Assembly: GCA_038277395.1 (NCBI GenBank)
Contig: CM076190.1
Coordinates: forward strand, 190,032,001 to 190,096,000
DNA length: 64,000 bases
Origin: Dryocosmus kuriphilus
Lineage: Eukaryota; Arthropoda; Insecta; Hymenoptera; Cynipidae
Reading direction: 5' to 3'
A program made the translations under genes and the position numbers. This document shows, piece after piece, positions 47,332-57,639 of this stretch. The notes below the pieces were generated by a model, which was not told where the DNA came from, ran no database searches, and worked only from the letters and a program-made list of their open reading frames with translations. How positions within the stretch are numbered: position 1 is the first letter of the stretch; the number at the start of each line of letters is the position of its first letter.

Positions 47332-50300
47332 TTAACTATTATGTCAATAGCCGGGTACCCACTTTAGCATTTGTCTTCAAAATTTTTTATGTTCTCCTAG
47401 AAAATGTTCTACATCCGCCTGCATCGTCGCGATTTAACTCTTTTAATATCGAGAAATGCTGATAGCATAATTTTTTGAGCTACGCAAATAAAATAATGTT
47501 GCCTCAAAGTTCACATAGTCGTCTACCACACCCAGGGTACCCGGGTACCCTCCTGTAGAAATATGGTATTGGGATACAAATAAAGCAATATAAAAATTAT
47601 TATTATAAAAGTTATTGCTTAATAAATAAAAAAACAAGTGGTAATTTTGACATAAAAAATATAAATTATTTATTTATACACAAACTATATATTTTCCGCT
47701 CTTGACAGCGTGCTCGTCGCAGATGGGTTTTTCGCATTCTACACAAGATTTTCTTGTTTTTCGGCGTTTTCGTACAGTTTATTTATAGCACAAGTGACAA
47801 GATCCTACAACAACCTTTCTAACGGTATGGTCCAACTTTTGTTGAGATCCTGAGGGGTTTCCGAATGGACCTAGTTGCCTTCCGAGGATGCTCTCGATGG
47901 CCAGTTTTGTGTTGTACTTTCTCATCACTTGTGAATTCACAGGTCGATCTTCTATTATTGGCATAGCAAGCTCTTTGCTTAGCTGCTTCAAAAATAACCT
48001 TCTTTGGCTCGTGCTTTTTTTAATCGTTGTATTATTTTTATGGTAGTTAATGTACGCTGCGAGGCTAGCAATATCTACGACATTGAAAAACAAAGCGAGT
48101 GGCCATCTTTTCGTGCGCCGATGAGTTGTGTACCTACCTAGCATCTGATCCATCGAGTCTACACCACTTTTGTTTTTATTATAATACAGAACTATTTCTG
48201 GCTTCTTTTTTAAATCATTTGCCACAGCCATATCTGAGTGCACGGTGGAGAGCAGGACAACAGCCTTGTCCTTTTTCGGCGCATATGAGCATATAGTAAC
48301 ATTCTCTTGGAATCCAAAGATCGTTGAAAGTTCTGGTCTATTCCTGGAAGGAGACATTTCCTTCGGAATATACGGCTTGTTGTTTTCTTTAATGTTCCAA
48401 CGATAGTTAGATGCCAAGACAGAAGATGGTTCGCTAGCGGCAAAGACGTGAAAAATTTGTCCATACAGATATTTCTGCCCGATGCTCTGTATGGTGCAGC
48501 AAGTTCTTTTAGAACTTTTTCACCCTGATTTACCCCTCGTACATTACCTACTTTTCCCGTGTAAATTAAGCCATTTAACGGAAACGAATTTTCAGAATCG
48601 CATATGCACCATATCTTAATACCATATTTGGCAGATTTTGAGGGAATGTACTGGGTGAATTTTGTTCGACCACGGAAAGGATAAAGCTGCTCGTCAATCC
48701 TTAAACATTTTGTCGGCCTATATATTTTAGATAAATTCGCGTTCAGCATCGTCCAAGTATCTCTTACAGGAGCAGCGTTATCCTCTCGCATGCGATCACG
48801 GCATGTTTGGAAATCATCAGTTGCGCGATACAATGGATACGACGATGATTTCCACATTTCTTTTGTGTGATCGGTGTTAGAATTATTTGCTCCTGCACAT
48901 ATCAATATTCCTAGAAACGCCAACATTTCGCGAGATGCTACATCTTTTCATACTAATGGTTTTTTACCTGACTCTTTTTGTTGATTTGTATCGTCGTAAT
49001 GTTGATGAAGTGCCTTTGCCTTTTTGTTGGTGTGCTGAACAATAATGTCAATCATTTTACTGGTAATAATATTCCTGAAGGTGTCGCTCATAGATAGTGT
49101 TTCTGTGCTTCTGTGTGGGCCACTTTTTTGTCCAATAATGTTGCAAGCTGCAGTTTGGTGCTGAGCGAGCGGTCCTTTGTTCCACACTGTTTGATCTTTT
49201 GATACAAAATTGTCCGCACTCTACTGTGCTTCGTCCTCTATATTTTCCTCGACATCGTAGTCCTCCTCTGCCTCGCTCTCTGCACTTTCTTCGCCATCGT
49301 CTTGCTCTGATAAAATAATAAGATGAAATGTATTAAAGAAATATAAAATAAATATAATATAAATTTTATAAAATTTAAACAATTGAATACTATAAAAAAA
49401 ACAAATAGTACAAAAATCTACCTGGATGAGCGTTGCTATTGCCTGCCTCTGTTTCTACCTCTGTATATCGCTCCTCTGAAAATGAGTGAACTATTAACTA
49501 TGATTATAAACAATTTAACATTTAGTAAAATTAGAAGCATTTTGTAACTATTAACATTAATTATAAACTAACCATTTTCATCACCAGCAACTTCTTCGCA
49601 GTGCGATGTTTCCTCCGGCAAATGTTGGGTTCGTCCTGGAAACCAGTCTTCGTCCTCACTATCTGACGCGTTATCATTCTCTATATCAGACTCTTCTAAA
49701 AATTGTCTTATTTACTCCTCTTTTTCTGTACTGCTCAATCTATAAAATTAATTCACAATGCAAATTACGTACTGAACTATATAATCATAGACATAAAATT
49801 TTATACACAAAACTATATACATTATTTTACCTTGCAAATGTAGCTTCGGATAATTCTTCCATTGTTCTATCGCCCCTCTCACAATAGAATAAATCTTCAC
49901 AATTTATATCACATCACTAATTATGCACGAAATACTTTAAGCCAACTACAGCGTTTAAAAAACTATGAACATGTGAACTATGCACTCATCATAGGTAAAT
50001 GTTCAATCCCAACTGACGTAGACAAAACGTTTTCAGCGTCTCCACTTTCTCTTAGAAGGCATCTAGACTGGAAGATGCTCATCCACTACTGACAAATGGT
50101 TACCAAATACTTTCCTTCGGACCTGCAACGTGATGTGCAACTTCTCTTGTGTTTAGAGCATCTAAAGCAGGGAGGGGGAAAGAAAATGGTCAAACGGTAC
50201 ATTGCGACTTTCCTTTCCATGTCCCTTTTATATGAGCTGATTGGCTTAAATATCTGTAAAAGGACTTCTGAACATTCCTTAGGATCACAGATAACAAGTA

Positions 50301-50382
50301 AATGCACTGAAGAATAAATACCGAGTCATAAAAAAACATTTATTTGGGAAACTCGGCAAGTGGGTATTGACACAAGGGTTAA
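47332..50382 (-). mobile_element. piggyBac transposon, 3.05 kb including TTAA flanks
   Basis: TTAA at 47332-47335 and 50379-50382 flank ends CTATTATGTCAATA and, inward from the right, CCCTTGTGTCAATA, followed by CCCACTT-type sequence on both sides. Joining the flanks restores CCTGTTTAAAAAAAAGGGGA, matching the neighbouring repeat unit at 47196. The interior encodes a minus-strand PGBD-type transposase relic. Confidence 0.95.
47674..49862 (-). pseudogene. piggyBac (PGBD-like) transposase relic, four exons
   Basis: Exon 1 starts at ATG 49862 and ends 49831; exon 2 is 49739-49573, exon 3 49475-49422 and exon 4 from 49306. All junctions are GT-AG and phases agree (the 32-, 167- and 54-nt exons run into the exon 4 frame). 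The N-terminus is acidic (ESDIENDNASDSEDEDW). DDE domain residues are present: DEQLYPFRGR (D1, about 48695), ICMDKFFTS (D2) and GVDSMDQML (D3). A Cys-rich zinc-ribbon tail (CHLC, CVEC, CDEH) lies beyond a stop. Breaks: TAA at 49712-49714, TAG at 49221-49223, TGA at 48948-48950, a frameshift near 48390, and TAA at 47779-47781. An inactive copy with unusually readable gene structure. Confidence 0.92.
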
Positions 50383-50745
50383 AAAAAAGGGGACCTCATT
50401 ATGCAGGGAGAGTCCGGTCTATTCGGGAGAAAGTTTCTTAAGTAGTTTATTGGTAGGATGCATGGATTACAAGGAATCGTATCTCCCCAGTAACGATTTT
50501 AGGCTTTTTTTCTAAAAAACAAAGGAAAGAAACCTAATTGTGCTGGGAAGATTCAAATAATTCGTCAAAGGTTTTCTTCTAATATGGGGATTGGTAAAAT
50601 ACATGAATACTAGGAATTATATCCTTCCAGTAACGACTTTATGCTTTTCTTTTTGAAAGGAAGAGACCTAGTTGTGCAGGAAGGATTCGATTGAGAAGCT
50701 CAAGAATTTCGTGTAATTGGTCCATAAATTTATTTAAATAGTTAT
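50383..50745. repeat. Tandem repeat, ~140-bp unit (right of piggyBac)
   Basis: Continuation of the array at 47150-47331, with GTAACGATTTTAGGC (about 50491) and GTAACGACTTTATGC (about 50630) and the GGGACCTCATTATGCAG/AGACCTAGTTGTGCAGG blocks. About 2.5 units. Confidence 0.75.
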
Positions 50746-50759
50746 GTAATTATAACTCC

Positions 50760-51240
50760 GAGAATCGGAGAAATAAAAAATAAAAATTATTCAAAATTAG
50801 AATTCGCAATCATCTATCCCTTCAGTGAGCTCACTACCCATAAAATTTTGATTGGGAACTCCATAATAACAAATGAACCCTAACATGGAATATTTTGAAT
50901 CTTCCGCTTTCATAGACCCAGGATCTTATGAGAATTATATTTCAAGAGAGTTCGTCATAGAAAATTATTTCCGTTTCCACAAACTTAGGATCTTGGAGAG
51001 CATAGTCGCTTACGCAATTCAGAGAAATGAACCCATTCTGATTCCTAGAATTTCGTTATTGGTTAAGTTTAGTAGTAAAGTAGTTAGGGTTAGTTTTAAT
51101 GTCTTTCCAACACCAGAACCAATCTGCCTTTTTGGTTTAAGTTTTTTGTAAAAGACACAGCAAATGCAAATCAAATAAACTTCTGAAGAATCATTAATAT
51201 TCTTGAGAGACGTTTGAAATGCTACAGCTCTACAATAAAA
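50760..51240 (+). CDS. Open protease-like frame in a diverged LTR fragment
   Basis: ATG 50873 to TAA 51149 encodes 92 residues. It begins near FIDPGSYENYISREF, resembling an aspartic-protease active-site entry with DPG for DSG/DTG, and ends ILIPRISLLVKFSS, FNVFPTPEPICLFGLSF. It matches, block for block, the remnants in the LTRs at 18587-18819 and 26525-26757. Similarity continues beyond the stop into noncoding sequence (AATGCAAATCAAATAAACTT region), so this is a diverged relative of the same LTR, not an independent gene. The frame is intact here. Protease activity is doubtful given the DPG triad. Confidence 0.5.
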
Positions 51241-51389
51241 TATCATAAATTGATTTCCTCTACCAAATGAACGTTAGAAACCAATTTTAACAGGCAAGTA
51301 ATCTGGAGACTGTATAATTTATGAATTTATCATGTAAGATCTTTATGCTGAGAGTAAGAAATTATGTTACAATGTTATTAAATATAAAG

Positions 51390-51520
51390 AAATCCACTTC
51401 TCACCAAACTTATACGAAATACGAGAAAATATTAGCAAGCAGAATTATTCACCTTGGAAAGACCTACAAATTTCTTTAAAACCATTTTTCCATCCAGCGC
51501 ATAGTTTTTTCTTTATATAT
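51390..51520 (+). mobile_element. Helentron-like internal fragment
   Basis: AATACGAGAAAATATTAGCAAGCAG, ATTATTCACCTTGGAAAGACCT and ACAAATTTCTTTAAAACCAT match copy 1 at about 38200-38265. There are no ends. 51521-52177 has no recognised feature. Confidence 0.55.
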
Positions 51521-52174
51521 CTTATATCTGCATTTTAGATAAGTATGACTTTGGAAATTATCAAATTATCGATTTTTAAACTCCTCAACTTAATTTCCAA
51601 AAAAATAAATACTATTCGCTGAATATTTCAGAAACTGTTCAGAACATGTAAAGGATAGTCTCCGAATACATCTTTTTTGAAAATATTAAACAAATTTTAA
51701 TACCTGATTTACAGGCATAATAATTTTTTTTTAATATTTGACATGAAAAAGAGTTCGAGCACCATATTTTTCATGTTCTGAACCATTTTCCAAACATAAC
51801 AGCAAAAATTTATGAATCACTCTGAGTAGAATAGATTAAAATTAACTATATAAAAATTTCTTTATCTAAATTATAAAACAACCCTGTTATGTTAAATGGT
51901 AATTTTTCATAATTATTAGCCACGGCCTTCACTCCATAATACATTATTATTTACTATTACTTTTCGACATATGGAAAATTATTATTAATTAAGATTATTC
52001 ATTTTTACATTTTTAGAGATTTTGATGCATTTGTGAATCCCACTTTCTAATATTAGAATCATTATGAATAATATACTTTATTAATTCAAGCGACAAAGTA
52101 AAAAAAAGTTCAGCCTGTAAACATGCAAGAACTTAACGAATTAAGAAGATTAGTTCAGTAAGCTTTCTTGTATT

Positions 52175-52177
<3 letters not shown>

Positions 52178-52260
<83 letters not shown>
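52178..52260. repeat. (TA)n microsatellite, about 41 units
   Basis: An uninterrupted TA run; possibly length-polymorphic. Confidence 0.95.
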
Positions 52261-52263
<3 letters not shown>

Positions 52264-52429
52264 TTACTTTGAAAGTATTAAAATATACTTTACTATATGA
52301 AATTTATACTATCTATATAGATATGGTAATTGCTATCGATGCTTTTAATATAAATGCCCCATAAACATAGAAAATATGTGGTGGTTTTCTAATTACTACA
52401 TTTTTAATGAATTTTCAAGTGATGCAGGC

Positions 52430-53615
52430 GTTGATTTGGAGCGGGTTTCACATGCAATAGTGGTGTAAAGCTTTTCTTTTGTTTATTTTTGGCACCAAAT
52501 ACTTCAATGATCAGGGTATTTTAATTAGGTTAATTAGGTTACTGGGTTAATTATACTTGTTACTAGCAATACAATTTTGAACCTTCCCATTAGGTTAATT
52601 TTTGACAATTTTTTTTTAACTAAGGGATGCTGCTGGTGAGTTCCATTTGCGCTGGAGATATGGTAGTTTTTGTGGCGTCTTACAGGGTTGAACAGACGTA
52701 TTACCAGCAAAAAAATTTTGGCTCCGCCAATAAGGGTAATTTTAGCGATTTATTTTTTCTAAGGGTTGCTGTCGAGTGAGTTCCATATGCGCTAGGGGGA
52801 TGAAAGTTTCTTTGGTATCTTTTAGCATTAAATAGACTCAATATGAACAATAAAACTTTGGCCACGTGAATTACGATACTTCTAGCGAATTTATTTGGTC
52901 TAAGAGTTGCTGTGAGGTGAGCTACACATGCAATAGGGGGATAAAAGTTTTTTTTGGGAGCTCGTAGCAATTAACAGACTTATGGTGAGCAACAAAATTT
53001 GGCCCTGCGAAATAGGGTAACTTTAGAGAATTTCTTATTTTTAAGGGTTGCTATGAGGTGAGTTCCACATGCGCTAGTGGGATGAAAGTTTTCTTCGTAT
53101 CTCTTGGAAAATATATTTATTATGAGCAATAAAATTTTGGTCCCGCGAATTAGGGTAATTTTAGCGTATTTGTTTGGCCTGAGGATTGCCGAGGGGTGAG
53201 TTCAACATGCACTAGGGGGATAAAAGCTTTTTTGGTATCTTTTATCATTAAATAGACTTACCATGAACAATAAATTTTGGTCCCGCAGATTAGAGTACCT
53301 ACATTTAGCGAATTTATTTGGTATAAGGGTTGCTATGGGTTGAGTCCCACATGAGCTAGCGGGATGAAAGTTCTTTTTAGTATTTTATTTTCAGCAATAA
53401 ATAGACTTACTACGAGCAATACAACTTTTGCTCCGCGAATTAGGGTACTTTTAGCGAATTTATTTGTCCTAAGGGTTGCTGTGGAGTGAGTTCCACATGC
53501 GCTAGGGGGATGCAAGTTTTTCTGGTATCTCTTAGCATTTAATAAACTTATTATGAGCAATAAATTTTAGTCCCTCGAATTAGGTTAATTTTAGCGAATT
53601 TATTGGTCAATAGTT
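52430..53615. repeat. Minisatellite, ~145-bp unit, about eight copies
   Basis: The unit order is GAGTTCCACATGCGCTAGGG-GGATGAAAGTTTTT-TTTAGCATTAAATAGACTTA-TGAGCAATAAAATTTTGG-TCCCGCGAATTAGGGTAATT-TTAGCGAATTTATTTGG-CTAAGGGTTGCTGTG. Copies start at about 52430 (degenerate), 52625, 52760, 52905, 53045, 53180, 53325 and 53477. Minus-strand open frames across it are repeat-derived. Confidence 0.85.
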
Positions 53616-53742
53616 TCTCGGGTTACTTCGCAAAGATCGACAACTATGCTTAAAATACTTGTGGAACATATTTCACAAAAAATAACTATATGTCAGATTT
53701 CAATATTTCATATACGAATGGTAAAAAAGTTCGGCATTTTTT

Positions 53743-55006
53743 ATATTCTCATCTCAATGAGAAGGTATTAGTTTTATGTGAAAACTGACTTTCGCGGATT
53801 TCATGAAATGTCGATGTTTCATGACCCCCTGAATCCGAAAAAACATGTTTTACGTTGGTGTCTGTCTATCGTTGTCGTCGTCGTCGTCGTCGTTGTCGTT
53901 GTCGTCGTTGACGTCGTCGTAGTCTGTGAACACGATGACTTTCGAAGGACTAATCGGATTGGAGTGCGCTTTGGTACACTTCTGTAAGGGGTAAAAAGAA
54001 AGGACAAGTTCATTAACCAGCGGTTGTTGACTAACGGTTACAGTTTTATCCATCAAAAACGGTTTTCACAAAATCAAAAAATCCATTTTCTGGCTAAACT
54101 ATGAGAGATAAAAAAAAATGTAAGAGAGTAAAATTAATCACTTTAAAAAAATCTACAAATTTTGTCTTACCCGTTTTTTTTATAAAATGGACGGTTTTTG
54201 TTTTAATTAAGAAAACGCTATTAATATTAAAAAACTCTGGTTTCCTGCCAAAATATTCAAGATACAAAAAAAATGGTAAGAAACAAAGTTGTTCAATCTA
54301 AAAAGATCTACAAATTTTGCTTCAACCATTTTTTGATAAAATGCACGGTTTTTATTTTAATCGATGAAACGTTATTGAAAATAAAAAAAATTTCAAATTT
54401 TTCGCGAAACTATGCAAGATAGGGAAAAATAATAATAAGCAAAGTCGTTCGCCTCAAAAAGATCTACAAATTAGCTCTCCTTCATTTTTTTGAAGAAACG
54501 CGTATTTTTTGACTTATTCGTTAAATATATTGTGAAATATAAAGAAAACCACTTTTCAGCAAAACTATGCAAGATATGAGAAAATATTAACAAGCACAAT
54601 TGTTCACCTTGGAAAGTGCTACAAAATTGATTTATAAGACTCATCGTTTTACTTTTAAGAATCGAAATCATGTATTTGTGAAAATTTGCAAGATCACAAA
54701 AAAACCTTTACCAATCTACAATGTGTTTTAAAAAAATGTAATTGTCGAGCGCGAAGCGCGAGTGTCATGATGAGAATGTATTCCTTAAGGGCGATAGTGC
54801 CTTAAGTAAAATAATTTCTTTTGTAATTTCTAATTTAAAGGCTTATACGATCCATAAATACTGAGCGCGTAGCGCGAGGTAAATAACCTATCGAGCGCGA
54901 AGCGCGAGTTCCAATAGACGCGGGCCCTAGGCGCGCTCATACTTCGCGTGAAGCGCGGCGCGCGCAGCTCGCGATGAGAATGTGCCCGCCAAGCGGGCAG
55001 ATTTTT
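53743..55006 (+). mobile_element. Helentron-like element (copy 4, complete)
   Basis: 5' ATATTCTCATC and 3' GATGAGAATGT (54973-54983) form the subTIR pair. The terminal hairpin is GCCCGC-CAA-GCGGGC (54984-54998) with AGATTTTT after it. The internal GATGAGAATGT at 54769-54779 again carries a CTTAAGG hairpin. (GTC)n lies at about 53871-53925 and GAGCGCGAAGCGCGAG palindromes at about 54746-54910. About 1.26 kb, nearly the same length as copy 2. Confidence 0.75.
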
Positions 55007-56885
55007 ATTTTTTATTTTACGACGAGATATGATATTTAAGCAAGGGTAAAGATAAATTGGATGGATTGTAAAATAACGTCAAGAATAAAAATACAAAAAC
55101 AGTCTTCAATTTCATAAAATTTAAAAATGAATATTTTTTATTATCTTGTGTCATTTTGAATTTTGAAACTTGAAAGTTGAAAATCAAATATAGGCAAATT
55201 CTTAGCAGAAATTTTTACAAAATGTCATTAATTTATTATTCAATTTTCAAAATGCCGAAAATAATTAAATTTTCATATTTTTGCGTGCCATTAACTTTGA
55301 CCCATTCATTGACATTTTCTCAAAAAGTCTCCCTGAATAGAAATTTTAATTGTACGCATAATTCCTTCATTTCAATCATTGTTATGCGCAAAGTAATGGA
55401 TAACATAGGTAAGCTGTATTTTCCGAATTTGAATGCATTATTTATAAGACTGATTTCGACATTTCGTTATTAAATTATTTGTGATTCATTTGAAATCTTT
55501 TACGCCAAAATACTATTCTCAAAGTAAAAGATATGATTTCGTAAAAATAGAGAACTGTTTCGTTTAGAAAAATGATCGTGATCAGTAGTGAATTACAAGT
55601 AATTTGTATTACAAGTAATAAAGCCATATCAATTACTTTGTTCTTAAAAATTACATAAATGAAGTTTCTGAGGAAATATCAGTAAATGTGGCAAAGTAGA
55701 CAGAAATATTTCGAAGCATTATGGGTTTTTGTCATTTTGCAACATAAGCAACAAATTAATTAAATTTTTAAGAAGAAAATCCACTTTCTCCTCACTATGG
55801 CATAGCGTCCTGCTGTTCTATTTCGGTGAGCGGATTTCCTCGGAATATATTATTTTCTTCCGGATTAGTATTAGTAGCATAGTTGCATAAATAATAGAAG
55901 TGAAAACTTTTCCAATTTTTCAAATCTTATATTTTGGGGTCTCAATCATTATCGAGATTCTTCATTTGAACAACAATTTCTTTGCTTTGTTATTTCTGCA
56001 TTAAAAATGGGACATTCTTGTTGTGAAAATAAAAGCTTATTACCAACAGACAACTTAGTACTAGGTTTTACACTCAAAGACCACGACAGCGAACTCGGGC
56101 TAATGTTTCTTCTCATATCTCTTGATTTTATAAATCTCCTTACAGGAACTCTCGTTTTAGCATAATCATGTTTATTTTCAATAAAAATTAATTTCCGATA
56201 AATGCGTGTGAATAAGAGAAATTCATCCGTCAGCGATTTCAGATAAGCCGATTTAGGTCGCAACCTTTCATGTCCGGTAAATATCAAGGTCATGCCCGTA
56301 CGCAATAATGTATACTATAGGATCCCATACGGGTTTAATAAAATGTATACAGTTGTCTAGTATGCACGCTTTTTCGGTAGGGAAGCTTAATCTCTAACTT
56401 GGTTTGCTCTATTTATAAATGTTTTAACTGTATGTAAATGAAAACATGAATTGATCATTTGCTCACCCACTGTTGTTAACTGTATAACAAAAAGTTTTAA
56501 TCCTTCGATGCGCAGGAAGACAAAATAAGAACTTAAACTTTTGTCGGCTTCAGATTCTATACACAGAAGAATGAATTATTCCGTATTTCAGTATAATCGA
56601 AATGCAAACGAGGCCACAATGATAGGACTTATTCCCAGCTTTGCTTATACGCATTAGCCACTTGCCAGCAAGGATAGGTACGTATAATTAGTGATATGCG
56701 CTGCTCGGTCTGACGCAGCCCGATCCAACTACTGGAAATGTAAACAAAATTGAAGAATATGTTTACAAAACTAAAGGAAGAAAGTGCGTAGTACCAGAGG
56801 TAGTACGTAGTATCTTTTTGCAAAACAGGTAAACAGGTTATGGTTATAGAGAAATTTGAACAAAACTGAAAGACATATTTATATA
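55007..56885. other. No gene recognised
   Basis: AT-rich. Open frames at 55177-55473 (plus), 56305-55949 (minus) and 56937-56629 (minus, ending in the next element's TIR) show no domain, no splice context and no neighbours that suggest function. Confidence 0.4.
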
Positions 56886-57457
56886 CACGGTGTCCCATTT
56901 TAATCAATGGATGCAAATATCTCTTAAAATACTCCATCTATAAAAAAATGATTCAGACAAAAACTGTACAGTACATAGGGGGTCATTTAAAGGTACTACC
57001 AATTTTGACCATGAGATCAATTTTGAAGGTCATTTGAGGGTCAAGATGATTTTTTAAAATGGAAATTCCTATTTTTGACTCAGGATTTGAAAAGAGCGGA
57101 AAATATTACGTCAGAAACTTTTTATGAGAAATTTGCTTTTGTGGCCTTAGAAAAGTCAAATATCAAGGTAAAATGCCTAAAAACGTTCATATGCTCTTTT
57201 TTTAAATTAATTGGTTTTCTGAGAATAGCAAACGTTCAAGATGCTTTTAACAAGTCGATAGCATGTAAAAGTGTGAACCATCTTGACCATATTGACCTGC
57301 AGGTAAATTGTCAAGGTCATTTAAAGGTTAAAAGTCAAAAAAAGTATTTTAAAGAGAGGTCAAATGAAGGGCAACTGTCTAAAAAGCTCTTAGAACCTTA
57401 CGTTTAGCGTTACCCGGAAACAACGACGTGGACGTAGTAAGTTCTCTTTCCTTTGTG

Positions 57458-57618
57458 CTGCTTGTTTACCGTGAGTCCCCTTGCCTCTCACGTTTGGGGT
57501 GCTTGTTTAGCGTGAGCTCCCTTGCCTCTCACATTTGGGGTGCTTGTTTATTGTGAGTCCTCTTGCCTCTCACGGTTGGGGTGCCTGTTTAACGTGATTC
57601 CCCTTGCCTCTCACAATG
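57458..57618. repeat. Minisatellite, ~41-bp unit, four copies
   Basis: GTGAGTCCCCTTGCCTCTCAC followed by GTTTGGGGTGCTTGTTTA repeats four times with small changes. GTGAG and CTCAC within the unit can pair. One unit recurs inverted at about 60187-60225, and two copies occur in element 2. Confidence 0.85.
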
Positions 57619-57639
57619 ACTGTTATTGTTTCAATTACC

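Noticed and set aside
55949..56305. 118-codon minus-strand ORF
   Set aside because: No motif, no splice sites of note, no conserved neighbour.
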